64,000 nucleotides of DNA, taken from NCBI RefSeq assembly GCF_016735515.1, contig NZ_JAERQZ010000001.1, positions 186,001 through 250,000 of the forward strand, given 5' to 3'. Shown here piece after piece: positions 51,317-59,560 of the stretch (its first letter is position 1; each line of letters starts with the position of its first letter). The notes beneath the pieces were generated by a model, which did no database searches, had not been told where the DNA came from, and saw only the letters and a list, made by a program, of their open reading frames with translations. The position numbers and the translations under genes are program-made. Source of the DNA: Piscinibacter sp. HJYY11. GTDB lineage: Bacteria; Pseudomonadota; Gammaproteobacteria; Burkholderiales; Burkholderiaceae_C.

Positions 51317-51748
51317 GTGGCGCTTGAATGGAAATACACCGAAGACTCGGTTGACTGGGCCGAGCTATCGGCGCTCTACAAGGCCGCACCGCTAGGCGAC
51401 AAGAAGCCCATGCATTTGCAGAAGGTCTTCTCGAACAGCCTGTTCAAGTGCTTCGTCTATGAAGACTCCAAGCTGGTTGGCGCCGGAAGAGCGCTCGCCG
51501 ACGGAGCCGATTGCTCGTACATCTGCGATATCGCCGTAATGCCAAGTCGCCAAGGCAGTGGGCTTGGCAAGCAGATCGTGTCTCATCTTGTCGAGGCCTC
51601 GCGGGGCCACAAGAAGATCATCTTGTACGCGGTACCGGGCAAAGAGTCCTTCTACCAAAAGTTCGGCTTCTTGCGCATGAAGACGGCCATGGCCATATTC
51701 GAGAATCAGCAACAACAGGTGGAGCGAGGCTATCTCAGTGAAGCCTAA
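51317..51748 (+). CDS. Cassette 17: GNAT-family N-acetyltransferase
   Basis: A 143-residue acetyltransferase with the ICDIAVMPSRQGSGLGKQIV acetyl-CoA loop and an FYQKFGFLRM C-terminal motif. It resembles compact GNAT proteins related to GNA1. Start is GTG 51317 with AAGGAG nearby. The TAA is in attC 16. Substrate unknown. Confidence 0.87.
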   Translation: MALEWKYTEDSVDWAELSALYKAAPLGDKKPMHLQKVFSNSLFKCFVYEDSKLVGAGRALADGADCSYICDIAVMPSRQGSGLGKQIVSHLVEASRGHKKIILYAVPGKESFYQKFGFLRMKTAMAIFENQQQQVERGYLSEA

Positions 51749-51811
51749 CCCTTCCATCGAGAGGACCCGCCCCGGCAAGCCGGGTCGGGCCTCTCATGTC
51801 AAACGTTAGGC
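51743..51811 (+). repeat. attC site 16
   Basis: R'' GCCTAAC, R' GTTAGGC. Stem as in site 2. Confidence 0.9.
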
Positions 51812-51813
51812 GT

Positions 51814-52248
51814 ATGAAGAACTCATCGAGCTATGCCTACCTCTGGAACAACCCGAATGACGGCTGGGTGTTGCTTCGCATCAATCGGCAAACACTATCG
51901 CTCACGGTCAAGTTCCCTACTGAAGGGCCAACCCTTCGCGAGGTAGCCGCCGTGCGCTCAGTAGTGCCTGAGTTCGGCGTAATGCCACCATCGGAAGCAT
52001 TTGCAGCACTCAAGGGAAGAGCTGAGGTGTCGCTTGGGAAATTCGAGTCGAAAGAAGGCAGGCGCCTTGTAGCGAACTGCAAGAAGCACGGTTTGATTCT
52101 CGACGTCGTGGATCATGATGAATCGGGATACTTGCCCTTCAATGAGAAAACAAACACGGCCCTCGTAATCGAAGACGACGCTCTTGCAGAGCAGGTATGC
52201 CAAGAGGCGCTCTCACACGGCGTTCGAGTCAAGCACGTCGAAGCGTGA
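51814..52248 (+). CDS. Cassette 18: hypothetical protein
   Basis: A 144-residue soluble protein opening MKNSSSYAYLWNNPNDGWVL, mixed alpha/beta. A strand-helix pattern recurs in VVPEFGVMPPSEAFAAL and in the final LAEQVCQEALSHGVRVKHVEA-like end, of which only part is quoted. No family recognised. The ATG at 51814 directly follows the attC. It is the last cassette of the array. Confidence 0.6.
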   Translation: MKNSSSYAYLWNNPNDGWVLLRINRQTLSLTVKFPTEGPTLREVAAVRSVVPEFGVMPPSEAFAALKGRAEVSLGKFESKEGRRLVANCKKHGLILDVVDHDESGYLPFNEKTNTALVIEDDALAEQVCQEALSHGVRVKHVEA

Positions 52249-52255
52249 GTCATAC

Positions 52256-52326
52256 GCCTAACCCTTCCATCGAGAGGACGTCACAAGGGCTACGCCTTGC
52301 GCCGCCGCTCATGTCAAACGTTGAGC
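52256..52326 (+). repeat. attC site 17, right end of the array
   Basis: R'' GCCTAAC, R' GTTGAGC. A one-base deletion in the CAAGGGC-type stem (GCCTTG instead of GCCCTTG) and CCGCTC instead of CCTCTC reduce pairing, as expected of a terminal, decaying site. Confidence 0.85.
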
Positions 52327-52636
52327 GACCGGTTTCTGCCTCCCAGATTGGCGAACTGAATGACAGCAGTGGGTCGACTGCGTGAGTCGGCGTCTTAAGA
52401 GAGCGGCCGTCCGTTGGGCAGGCGACGGTTTCACGTTGCGTCCCGCACGCTGAACGTCAGCAGCACCTCCTGAACCAGTCCCTCGTCCTGAGTCTGTCCG
52501 TGCGGGTGGAATGCCCGGTAGGGGGCGATGACCGGTCCTACCCGGCTCGACACCGAGCTACCGCAGCCGCTGCGCAGCAGCTGGTGACCAGTTGCTCAGA
52601 CCTCGGGATGGCCCGATACCTGCGGCAGTCAGGCCA
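52327..52636. other. Degraded DNA right of the array
   Basis: No intact gene. On the minus strand, 52431-52523 reads as about 30 codons of an apparent C-terminus (AFHPHGQTQDEGLV, LLTFSVRDAT) of a lost gene. The rest is structureless. Confidence 0.4.
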
Positions 52637-52810
52637 CTAGCGTGAGCCGCGCTCCTGTCGCGCCAGGGTGAGAAGCGCGTCCAGGGCTTCCTCACTCAGC
52701 CCCTTCAAGGCTCCAAAGTTCGCCTTCGACAGTGAGCTCTACTCGAAGCTGCGCAGCAGCAAGGCGCGCCGGTGGCGCCCCTCGGCCTCGGCAGCCTGCT
52801 CGGGCGTCAT
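52637..52810 (-). pseudogene. Small gene with in-frame amber codon
   Basis: From ATG 52810 ([19 protein letters not shown]) the frame meets TAG after 23 codons (52739-52741) and continues in the same frame through SSLSKANFGALKGLSEEALD to a TAG at 52637. The two parts read as one 57-residue helical protein with a single nonsense change. Family unknown. Confidence 0.4.
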
Positions 52811-52836
52811 GTGCGGGGCGCGTGCGTTCTCGGACT

Positions 52837-53084
52837 CTTCATGATGAACTCGACAGCGCCGCCTTGCTGCGCCGCCGCCTGGCTGGTGTAGGCGGCGATC
52901 GACTTGCCATCAAGCGTGGCCGGATCGACGTTCATCCCGACGCCTGGCTTGATCAGGTTGACCACCATCAGGCCAACGACCAGCGCGATGGTCTGCGACG
53001 GCGAGCACGATGCCTGCGAGGACCTGTATGCAGAGGCGGCGGTAGAGCGGAGCGGGCGCGCTCGTGGAAGTGGATGCTGAAATC
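52837..53084 (-). pseudogene. Remnant of a C4-dicarboxylate carrier gene (dctA-like)
   Basis: Read on the minus strand, 52841-52990 encodes [20 protein letters not shown] followed by [20 protein letters not shown], a clear internal part of DctA-type dicarboxylate symporters. Just upstream, in a different frame, [17 protein letters not shown] matches the DctA N-terminus. Most of the roughly 430 codons are missing, so this is an internally deleted and frameshifted relic. It lies downstream of the D-tartrate dehydratase on the same strand, consistent with a former uptake gene. Confidence 0.65.
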
Positions 53085-53165
53085 AAGTTGTTTCCCGGCG
53101 CCACAAGGTGTGCCACGCCCCGCACGCCGGAGGCGGTCTCTCGTCGTCGAAATCAAGAAAGAAAC

Positions 53166-53196
53166 TGGCACGCCGGCCGGGCGACGCGGCGTGCCA
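53166..53196 (-). terminator. Terminator hairpin behind the tartrate dehydratase gene
   Basis: Nine-bp arms (TGGCACGCC at 53166-53174 with GGCGTGCCA at 53188-53196). On the minus strand the hairpin is followed by GTTTCTTTCTT. It lies 32 bp beyond the stop of the gene at 53228. Confidence 0.6.
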
Positions 53197-53227
53197 GGCG
53201 TCGGCGTGTTGGCCGGCGCAGCAGCTC

Positions 53228-54394
53228 TCAGACGGTCAAGGCCTTCATTTCCTTGAACAGGTCAGCCTTGCCTTCGAAGCCAATCCCGGGCAGGTCAGGC
53301 AGCGTGACGTAGCTGTTGTCGACCTTCACGCCGTCGGGGAAGCCACCGTAGGGTTGGAAGAGGTCGGGGTACGACTCATTGCCGCCGAGGCCGAGACCAG
53401 CAGCGATGTTGAGCGACATCTGATGGCCACCGTGAGGGATGCAGCGGCTGGGCGACCAGCCGTGTTCCTTGAGCATCTCCAGCGTGCGCAGGTACTCGAT
53501 CAGGCCATAGCTGAGCGCGCAGTCGAACTGCAGCCAGTCGCGGTCAGGGCGCATGCCGCCGTAGCGGATGAGGTTGCGAGCGTCCTGCATCGAGAAGAGG
53601 TCCTCGCCGGTGGCCATCGGGTTCTTGTAGAACTGCCGCAGCGTGGCTTGCAGCTCGAAGTCCAGGGGGTCGCCCGGCTCCTCGTACCAGAAGAGGTCGT
53701 ACTGGGAGAGGGCCTTGGCGTAGGCAATCGCTGTTTCGAGATCGAAGCGGCCGTTAGCGTCCACGCAGAGCTTTTGGCCGTCCTGCAGCACTTCCATGAT
53801 GGCATCGATGCGGCGCAAGTCCTCGTCGAGTGAGGCACCGCCGATCTTCTTCTTGACCACGGTGTAACCGCGGTCGATGTAGCTCTTCATCTCGTCCTGG
53901 AGCTTTTTGTAGTCCTGGCCGGGGTAGTAGTAGCCCCCCGCGGCGTAGACGAAGATCTTGCGGTTGGGCTTGCCGTCGCCGTAGCGGTCCGACAGGAGTT
54001 GGAAGAGTGGCTTGCCTTCGATCTTTGCGACGGCGTCCCAGACCGCCATGTCGATCGTGCCGATCGCAACCGAACGCTCGCCGTGACCGCCCGGCTTCTC
54101 GTTCTTGAACATGGCGTTCCAGATCTTGTGCGGATCCAGGTTCTTGCCGCTTGCATCGATCAGGTCGTCGGGCTTGGTCTCCATGATGCGGGGGATGAAC
54201 CGCTCGCGCATCATGTTGCCCTGGCCGTAGCGGCCGTTGGAGTTGAAGCCGTAGCCCACCACCGGCTTGCCGTCGCGGATCACATCGGTGATGACCGCAA
54301 CCAGGCTGAGGTTCATCTTGCTAAAGTCAATGTAGGCATTGCGGATGGAAGAGCTGATGGGCACAGTCTTCTCACGAATCTCGACGATCTTCAC
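53228..54394 (-). CDS. tarD: D(-)-tartrate dehydratase (enolase superfamily)
   Basis: A 388-residue enolase-superfamily dehydratase that converts D-tartrate to oxaloacetate with Mg2+. It matches the Bradyrhizobium TarD family along its length: GYGFNSNGRYGQG, the KKKIGG base (Lys181/Lys183), metal ligands Asp212, Glu238/239 and Glu264, and catalytic His321 in IPHGGH. The start is GTG 54394 with GGAG upstream. A LysR gene diverges from it and a dctA relic lies downstream. Confidence 0.87.
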   Translation of the reverse strand: MKIVEIREKTVPISSSIRNAYIDFSKMNLSLVAVITDVIRDGKPVVGYGFNSNGRYGQGNMMRERFIPRIMETKPDDLIDASGKNLDPHKIWNAMFKNEKPGGHGERSVAIGTIDMAVWDAVAKIEGKPLFQLLSDRYGDGKPNRKIFVYAAGGYYYPGQDYKKLQDEMKSYIDRGYTVVKKKIGGASLDEDLRRIDAIMEVLQDGQKLCVDANGRFDLETAIAYAKALSQYDLFWYEEPGDPLDFELQATLRQFYKNPMATGEDLFSMQDARNLIRYGGMRPDRDWLQFDCALSYGLIEYLRTLEMLKEHGWSPSRCIPHGGHQMSLNIAAGLGLGGNESYPDLFQPYGGFPDGVKVDNSYVTLPDLPGIGFEGKADLFKEMKALTV

Positions 54395-54495
54395 AGGAGT
54401 CTCCGGTGTCTGGTTGCGATGCGGAAATGATCGTCGTCGTGGCCGCGCCTTTCCAATGCTGTTTATCTTGTCTTTGATGCCCTGAAAGCACTGCC

Positions 54496-55416
54496 ATGTC
54501 GATGAACCTGTCATGGATCGACGATTTCATGGCGCTGGCAGCCACGGGCAACTTCTCGCGCGCCGCGGAAGAGCGGCACATGACGCAGCCGGCCTTCAGC
54601 CGTCGCATCCGTGCGCTGGAGGAATGGCTCGGGGCGGACCTGTTCGACCGCAGTTCGCAGCCTGCCCGGGTCACCGAGGTCGGCGAATGGTTCAGGGCGG
54701 TGGCACAGGATCTCCAGTCCCGAGTCGCGGGGATTCCGGGCGAGGCTCGATCGATCGCTGAAGCCAGTTCGACGACGCTGCGCTTTGCTGCCACACACGC
54801 ACTCTCATTCACCTTCCTGCCGCGATGGCTGCATGCCCTCGAAGTGCACACCGCGATGGGGCAACTGCAGTTGATGTCAGATGTGCAACAGAAGTGCGAA
54901 GCATTGCTTTCCCAGAATCAAGTGCACTTCATGCTGGCGCATGGCCATCCGGGGGTTCGCGGGCCGCTGGACGAAGCGGACTACTCCAGCATCGTGGTGG
55001 GGTCTGACCAGCTGATCCCTGTCTCTGCGCCTGCCGAAGGAGGTGGGCCACTGCATGGCCTGAACGCGAGGGGCAAGGCCGGCCAGATTCAGTGGCTGGG
55101 GTACAGCCCGGAATCTGGCCTCGGGCGCATCCTCAAGGAGCTGAAGGGGCCGGCGCTCGACCGCATGCACGTCCATCAGGTTCTGACAGCGCACCTGGCG
55201 TCGGTGCTTCGCACGATGGCTCTCGACAAGCGCGGGATGGCTTGGCTTCCGAAGCTGTTGGTCGAGGACGATTTAGCGGCGGGACGTCTTGTCGCTGCAG
55301 CTCCGGGCGAATGGCACATCGATCTGCAGATCCGCCTGTACCGCCAGCGGGGCGACGCCGGCAAGACGGCCGAGGCGTTCTGGAAAGTGGCCACTGCTGC
55401 TGCTCCTCCCGCCTGA
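54496..55416 (+). CDS. LysR-family regulator
   Basis: A 306-residue LysR protein opening MSMNLSWIDDFMALAATGNF, with helix-turn-helix RAAEERHMTQPAFSRRIRAL. It diverges from the D-tartrate dehydratase gene across a 101-bp gap, so it probably controls that gene, with tartrate or a related acid as effector. The Bug-type receptor downstream may belong to the same regulon. Confidence 0.87.
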   Translation: MSMNLSWIDDFMALAATGNFSRAAEERHMTQPAFSRRIRALEEWLGADLFDRSSQPARVTEVGEWFRAVAQDLQSRVAGIPGEARSIAEASSTTLRFAATHALSFTFLPRWLHALEVHTAMGQLQLMSDVQQKCEALLSQNQVHFMLAHGHPGVRGPLDEADYSSIVVGSDQLIPVSAPAEGGGPLHGLNARGKAGQIQWLGYSPESGLGRILKELKGPALDRMHVHQVLTAHLASVLRTMALDKRGMAWLPKLLVEDDLAAGRLVAAAPGEWHIDLQIRLYRQRGDAGKTAEAFWKVATAAAPPA

Positions 55417-55543
55417 AGCACCAGGTCATCCCCGGTGCTTTCAAAGCATGAAAGCCAAGAAATCGAGCATTGGCGTTCGTCAGCCCGCCCCACGATGATT
55501 TTGTCCATGGCGCCCCTGGAGGCGCTCCACATCGGAGACAAGC

Positions 55544-56533
55544 ATGGACAAGATGCATCGGCGCGTATGGGGCTTGACCGTGGCCTCGGTTCTTCTCTCG
55601 GTGGCGGGTGTTGCCCGCGCCGAGTTTCCTGAAAAGCCAGTCACCCTTGTGGTTCCGTTCACCGCGGGTGGCCCGAGCGACAAGATCGCGCGAGACCTTG
55701 GCGAAGCTCTGCGCAAGCAGCTCAATCAGCCAGTCATCATCGAGAACGTCGGTGGTGCCGGCGGTACCTTGGGTACCGCACGGGTGGCGACCGCTGCGGC
55801 TGATGGGTACACCTTGCTGGTTCACCATATCGGTTTTGCGACGGCGCCAACGCTGTACCGCAAGCTGCCGTACAAGGGCATCGACGAGTTCGCGTACCTC
55901 GGCCTCATCAACGAGGCGCCCTCGACACTGATCGGGCGGACCACGTTGACGGCAAAGACCTTCGCCGATCTCCGCAAGTGGATCGCGACTGACCCGACCA
56001 AGGTCAACCTCGCACATGCGGGAGTCGGTTCAGCCTCGCATCTCTGCGGGCTGATGATTCAGAGTTCGCTGAAGGCAGAGCTGAACACCATCCCGTACAA
56101 AGGTACCGGACCTGCGATGTCGGACCTCATGGGCGGCACTGTTGACTTGATGTGCGAGCAGGCGACCAACGCTGTGCCGCAGATCGAGGGCGGAAAGGTT
56201 CGTGCGTATGCCGTGACCAGCAAAGAGCGCATGAAGCTTCCCCTCATGGCCTCGCTGCCGACTCTTGCGGAGTCCGGTCTCGCGGACTTCAGCGTCACCG
56301 TTTGGCACGGTCTCTATGCGCCGAAGAACACGCCGGCTCCTGTGCTCACCAAGCTGAACGCCGCGCTGCGAAGCGCACTGAAGGACCCGGAGCTCAATAA
56401 GCGCCAAGAGGCCTTGGGGATTAGCGTTGTGTCCGACGCACGCGTTGAACCTGCTGCTCACAAGAAGTTCGTGGAGGCCGAAGTTGCTCGCTGGGCCAAG
56501 GTGATTCAGGCGGCGGGCGCGTACGCGGATTGA
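55544..56533 (+). CDS. Bug-family tripartite tricarboxylate receptor
   Basis: A 329-residue periplasmic binding protein with signal peptide (cleavage near VARAEF) and the Bug signature: KPVTLVVPFTAGGPSDKIAR, IIENVGGAGGTLGT and FADLRKW. Bug proteins bind small carboxylates for TctAB permeases; no TctA/TctB genes are here, so it must use a permease elsewhere. By position it may bind D-tartrate. Confidence 0.88.
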   Translation: MDKMHRRVWGLTVASVLLSVAGVARAEFPEKPVTLVVPFTAGGPSDKIARDLGEALRKQLNQPVIIENVGGAGGTLGTARVATAAADGYTLLVHHIGFATAPTLYRKLPYKGIDEFAYLGLINEAPSTLIGRTTLTAKTFADLRKWIATDPTKVNLAHAGVGSASHLCGLMIQSSLKAELNTIPYKGTGPAMSDLMGGTVDLMCEQATNAVPQIEGGKVRAYAVTSKERMKLPLMASLPTLAESGLADFSVTVWHGLYAPKNTPAPVLTKLNAALRSALKDPELNKRQEALGISVVSDARVEPAAHKKFVEAEVARWAKVIQAAGAYAD

Positions 56534-57147
56534 AAAAGGTCTCGGTGCGAGCTGGGTGGGGGACATCGGCGCCGACGATGCGGCGGTGGTGAGTTGGCTT
56601 GTACCTGGGGGCGGCTTCAATCGGCTGGTCGCGATCGCTGCAAACGACGCGACGTTCGTGCGGGTCAAGGATGGCAGCTCGGACCGAAAGCCGCCACTCG
56701 GATGCGCGAGCCGAGTGACCGCAACCGCTGCAAAGCAGCCCGCGGTTCTGAATCTGTGGCTGTCATTGCCTTTAGAACGCCCTTGTGTCGCCTTCACGTA
56801 GGAGCCCGGTTCGGGGAGGGTCGGCACCATACAGTCAACACCGCTGTGTATACCGTCATCGCGCGGTGGGGCGAGCTATCGTTACCGTCATCAGGTTCAG
56901 AACGGCTGTATTCCTATCCTGATTTCCGCAGCGGGCGACCCCGCCAATGAGATTGGGTGAAACAAGCTGACGCAGATGCCTTTACGCGACGGTAAATATG
57001 TCGGTAGCAGGCTGGCACGCGGCCGACGGATGGCGCGCTTTTCCACTGAGCCGCGTCCGCCTGTTGACAATAGAGTGGGAATGACGGCGCCACCCCGGTC
57101 ATAGCCGTCGACCGGGAGGCCGAGCAGGCGTAGGCCCATTTGTGAAT
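56534..57147. other. Long intergenic region
   Basis: No gene on either strand that I can defend. At about 56590-56760 the sequence resembles the degenerate GACCGCAACCGCTGCAAAGC-type intergenic debris common in this group of genomes; a similar piece occurs near 14890-14920. The right end leads into the iron-type operator. Confidence 0.45.
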
Positions 57148-57185
57148 GGGAATGATTTGCATTCATAATGGTGCGAATCATTCCC
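57148..57185. promoter_or_regulatory. Fur-box-like inverted repeat
   Basis: Perfect 10-bp arms GGGAATGATT and AATCATTCCC flank an 18-bp centre that itself contains GCATTCATAATGG. The ATGATT/AATCAT halves resemble Fur operator half-sites. It stands directly before the DUF3649-PepSY-DUF3325 operon and overlaps the possible ATG at 57168, which argues for the start at 57201. Confidence 0.6.
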
Positions 57186-57200
57186 AATCTCGTCCAAGAA

Positions 57201-57497
57201 ATGGCCGCAACCCCTGCCACGCGCTGGCACATCATTTCGCGCGTCGGCGCCAGTCTTCTCGGCAGCTATGCCTTCGTGTGGGGCCTCGTGATGCTGGGCA
57301 TCGGCGTGTGCCTCCAAGCAGGCATGACCTACAGCGATGCCATGTCGCTCGCGGCGCTGTACGCCTTCCTCGTGTTCCTCGCCAGCTTCCTGTGGGCGTT
57401 TGCCGCGGCCAGCGTCGTGCGCGTCTGGAGCGTGCTGCTCGGCGGCGGCCTGCTGATGACGCTGGCCGGCTGGTGGCTCACCCGCCTTGGCGACTGA
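57201..57497 (+). CDS. DUF3649 membrane protein
   Basis: A 98-residue protein with three helices (VGASLLGSYAFVWGLVML, then AALYAFLVFLASFLWAF, then LLGGGLLMTLAGWWL). It fits DUF3649, a small family found before PepSY-helix genes in iron-regulated operons. I choose ATG 57201 with AAGAA upstream; ATG 57168 lies inside the operator. Role probably in iron or siderophore handling. Confidence 0.7.
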   Translation: MAATPATRWHIISRVGASLLGSYAFVWGLVMLGIGVCLQAGMTYSDAMSLAALYAFLVFLASFLWAFAAASVVRVWSVLLGGGLLMTLAGWWLTRLGD

Positions 57498-57518
57498 CCG
57501 ACCCACCCTCAGGAGATT

Positions 57519-59222
57519 GTGATGTTCCAGTCATTCCGGCTGTCGATGACCTGGCTGCACACCTGGTTCGGCCTGGTGCTCGGCTATGTGCTGATGGTGG
57601 CGTTTTTCTTCGGATCGCTCTCGGTGTTCGACCGCGAGATCGACCGCTGGGCGATGCCCGAGACGCGCTTCCCGGCGCAGCCGATGCCCTCGTACGACAA
57701 GCTGCTGGCCAAGAGCTTCCTGCAGATCGCGCCCGACGAGCACGAGGTCGAAGAAGCCGCCAGGCGCATTGGTGCCAAGCCTGAGATCAGCCCGACGGCG
57801 ATGAACTGGGGCGCGTACACCACGCACCGCGATCCGGTGCTGCAGGTGTTTGCCGAGTTCGCGGTCCGCAACAACCCGAACGATCCTGACGACCACGTGC
57901 ACGGCACCGCGACGGTCGACCCGCGCAACGGCCAGATGCTGCCCGGCGATCAGCTCAAGATCGGCAGCGGCTTTTTCTACCCCCTGCATTACAGCCTGCA
58001 CCTGCACTGGATGAACCTCGGCTACTGGGTCGTCGGCATCGCCGCGCTCGTGATGCTGGCCGCGCTGGTGAGCGGCGTGGTGATGCATCGAAAGATCTTC
58101 CGCGAGCTCTTCACCTTCCGCCCGAAGAAGCACACCCAGCGCAGCGTTCTCGACCTGCACAACCTCACCGGCGTGGTGGCGCTGCCGTTCCACTTCGTCT
58201 TCGCGTTGACGGGCCTGCTGATCTTCGTCGGCATCTACTTCCCCCTGTCGGAGACGATGCTCAAGCCGCAGGCGCTGGCCGCGGCGCAACAGCAGGCCGA
58301 GGCCAAGGGCCTGCCCTTCAAGCCCGCCGGCACGCCGGCCACGCTCGCCTCTGTCGACGCGATGGTGATCGAGGCCAAGCGCCGCTGGGACGCGCGGGGC
58401 ATGCCGGGCGAGGTGGGCTTTCTCACGGTGAACCACCTCGGCGACAGCAACAGCTATGTCAGCATCTACCGCGCCGGCAGCGACCGTGTGGCGCTGGTCG
58501 GGCAGGCGGTGCATTTCTCGGGGCCCACCGGCCGCGTGATCCACGAGGAGCCCGCGCCGACCGCGGTGACGAGCATCAACGAATTCCTCACCGGCCTGCA
58601 CCTGCAGCATTTCCGCCATTGGCTGCTGCGCTGGTTCTACGTGCTGGGCGGCCTGCTGGGGTGCGTGTGCATCGCCACCGGCTTCATCTTCTTCGTCGAG
58701 AAGCGCAAGCGCCAGCATGCGAAGCAGGGCATCTCCGGCGCACGCTGGGCCGATGCGATGGCCGTCACCACCGTGACCGGCATGCTCGTCGCCACCTTCA
58801 CCATCCTCGTGGCCAACCGCCTGCTGCCCACCGGCATGGCCCATCGCGGCGACTGGGAAGAGGGCATCTTCTGGGGCGCCTGGGCACTGGCGCTGCTGCA
58901 CGCCGCATGGCGCAGCAAGCCGGTGCAGCAGGGCCTGCTGTCACCCGCCTGGCGCGAACAGTGCTGGGCCGCGGCGGCGCTGGCCGTCGCAGCCGTGCTC
59001 CTGAACTGGGTCACCACCGGCGACCACCTGCTCAAGAGCGTGGGCGACGGCTACTGGCCGGTCGCAGGCGTCGATCTTTGCCTGCTCGCGAGTGCCGCGG
59101 TCGCGGTGGTGGCGGCCCGCCGGCTGCGTGCGCGTGAACGGGCCGGCGCGGCGGCGCAGACCGGCCGCGACAACCCCTCGATCGACGTCGCCCCCGCCAC
59201 CGTGGAGGTTGCCGGTGCCTGA
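57519..59222 (+). CDS. PepSY-associated TM helix protein (iron-regulated membrane protein)
   Basis: A 567-residue membrane protein of the PepSY_TM family: MTWLHTWFGLVLGYVLMVAF at the first helix, HYSLHLHWMNLGYWVVGIAA, a DLHNLTGVVALPFHFVFALT helix with histidines that may bind haem, and LTGLHLQHFRHWLLRWFYVL. Relatives act as siderophore or ferric reductases in the inner membrane. Upstream DUF3649 and downstream DUF3325 complete the usual trio. Confidence 0.85.
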   Translation: MMFQSFRLSMTWLHTWFGLVLGYVLMVAFFFGSLSVFDREIDRWAMPETRFPAQPMPSYDKLLAKSFLQIAPDEHEVEEAARRIGAKPEISPTAMNWGAYTTHRDPVLQVFAEFAVRNNPNDPDDHVHGTATVDPRNGQMLPGDQLKIGSGFFYPLHYSLHLHWMNLGYWVVGIAALVMLAALVSGVVMHRKIFRELFTFRPKKHTQRSVLDLHNLTGVVALPFHFVFALTGLLIFVGIYFPLSETMLKPQALAAAQQQAEAKGLPFKPAGTPATLASVDAMVIEAKRRWDARGMPGEVGFLTVNHLGDSNSYVSIYRAGSDRVALVGQAVHFSGPTGRVIHEEPAPTAVTSINEFLTGLHLQHFRHWLLRWFYVLGGLLGCVCIATGFIFFVEKRKRQHAKQGISGARWADAMAVTTVTGMLVATFTILVANRLLPTGMAHRGDWEEGIFWGAWALALLHAAWRSKPVQQGLLSPAWREQCWAAAALAVAAVLLNWVTTGDHLLKSVGDGYWPVAGVDLCLLASAAVAVVAARRLRARERAGAAAQTGRDNPSIDVAPATVEVAGA

Positions 59223-59535
59223 CGCGCTGAAGTTCACCATCGCGCTGGCCGCCTGCGTGGCCGGCCTCGGCTGGATCGCCCTGGCGATGCAGGTGCATTG
59301 GGAGCAGGTGCGTGGGGCGCAGGTGCTGCCCCGCACCACGGCCTTGGTGCTGCGCCTGCTGGGCGGTGCGTCGCTGGCGGTGTCGCTCGCGGTGTGCTTC
59401 TGGGTCGACCACGTGACGATGGCGCCGCTGGTCTGGGTGATGGCCCTGGCCGGTGCTGCGGTGCTCGTCGCCTTCACGTTCTCCTGGCGGCCGCGCTGGA
59501 TGGGCCTGCTGCTCGTCGGCTTGCCCGTTCGGTAG
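59215..59535 (+). CDS. DUF3325 membrane protein
   Basis: A 106-residue protein with three to four helices ending in RPRWMGLLLVGLPVR. GTG 59215 is chosen: GGAGG stands 6 bp upstream and the gene overlaps the PepSY gene by 8 bp. DUF3325 proteins accompany DUF3649 and PepSY_TM genes. Function unknown, iron-linked by context. Confidence 0.75.
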   Translation: MPDALKFTIALAACVAGLGWIALAMQVHWEQVRGAQVLPRTTALVLRLLGGASLAVSLAVCFWVDHVTMAPLVWVMALAGAAVLVAFTFSWRPRWMGLLLVGLPVR

Positions 59536-59560
59536 GGAGCGGGCCGCGCACAATCAACGC

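Larger units (their letters stand above)
42421..52326 (+). mobile_element. Integron cassette array without integrase (CALIN), 18 cassettes
   Basis: Nineteen recombination sites all point the same way: 17 near-identical attC sites of about 70 bp plus two of a second type. They separate 17 single-gene cassettes and one ORF-less cassette, all genes on the plus strand. The base composition is clearly less GC-rich than the flanks. No integrase gene (expected divergent, to the left) and no recognisable attI or Pc promoter are present. The near-identity of the attC sites is typical of a sedentary chromosomal integron lineage. Site-level evidence is given under each attC. Confidence 0.9.

Noticed and set aside
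44904..51813. Starting cassette genes at the ATG inside the attC right arm (CTCATGTCAAACG)
   Set aside because: It is in frame for cassettes 5, 7, 8 and 18 only, has no ribosome binding site, and good downstream ATGs exist; chance in-frame fusion is simpler.
43003..52326. Reading the regular repeats as a CRISPR array
   Set aside because: Repeats are about 70 bp, spaced by 400-750 bp of coding DNA, and have R'' and R' boxes; no cas genes are present.
15571..52741. Two in-frame TAG codons as a sign of amber reassignment
   Set aside because: TAG is used as a normal stop elsewhere (cupin gene, DUF3574 cassette), and both cases lie in or next to decaying regions.
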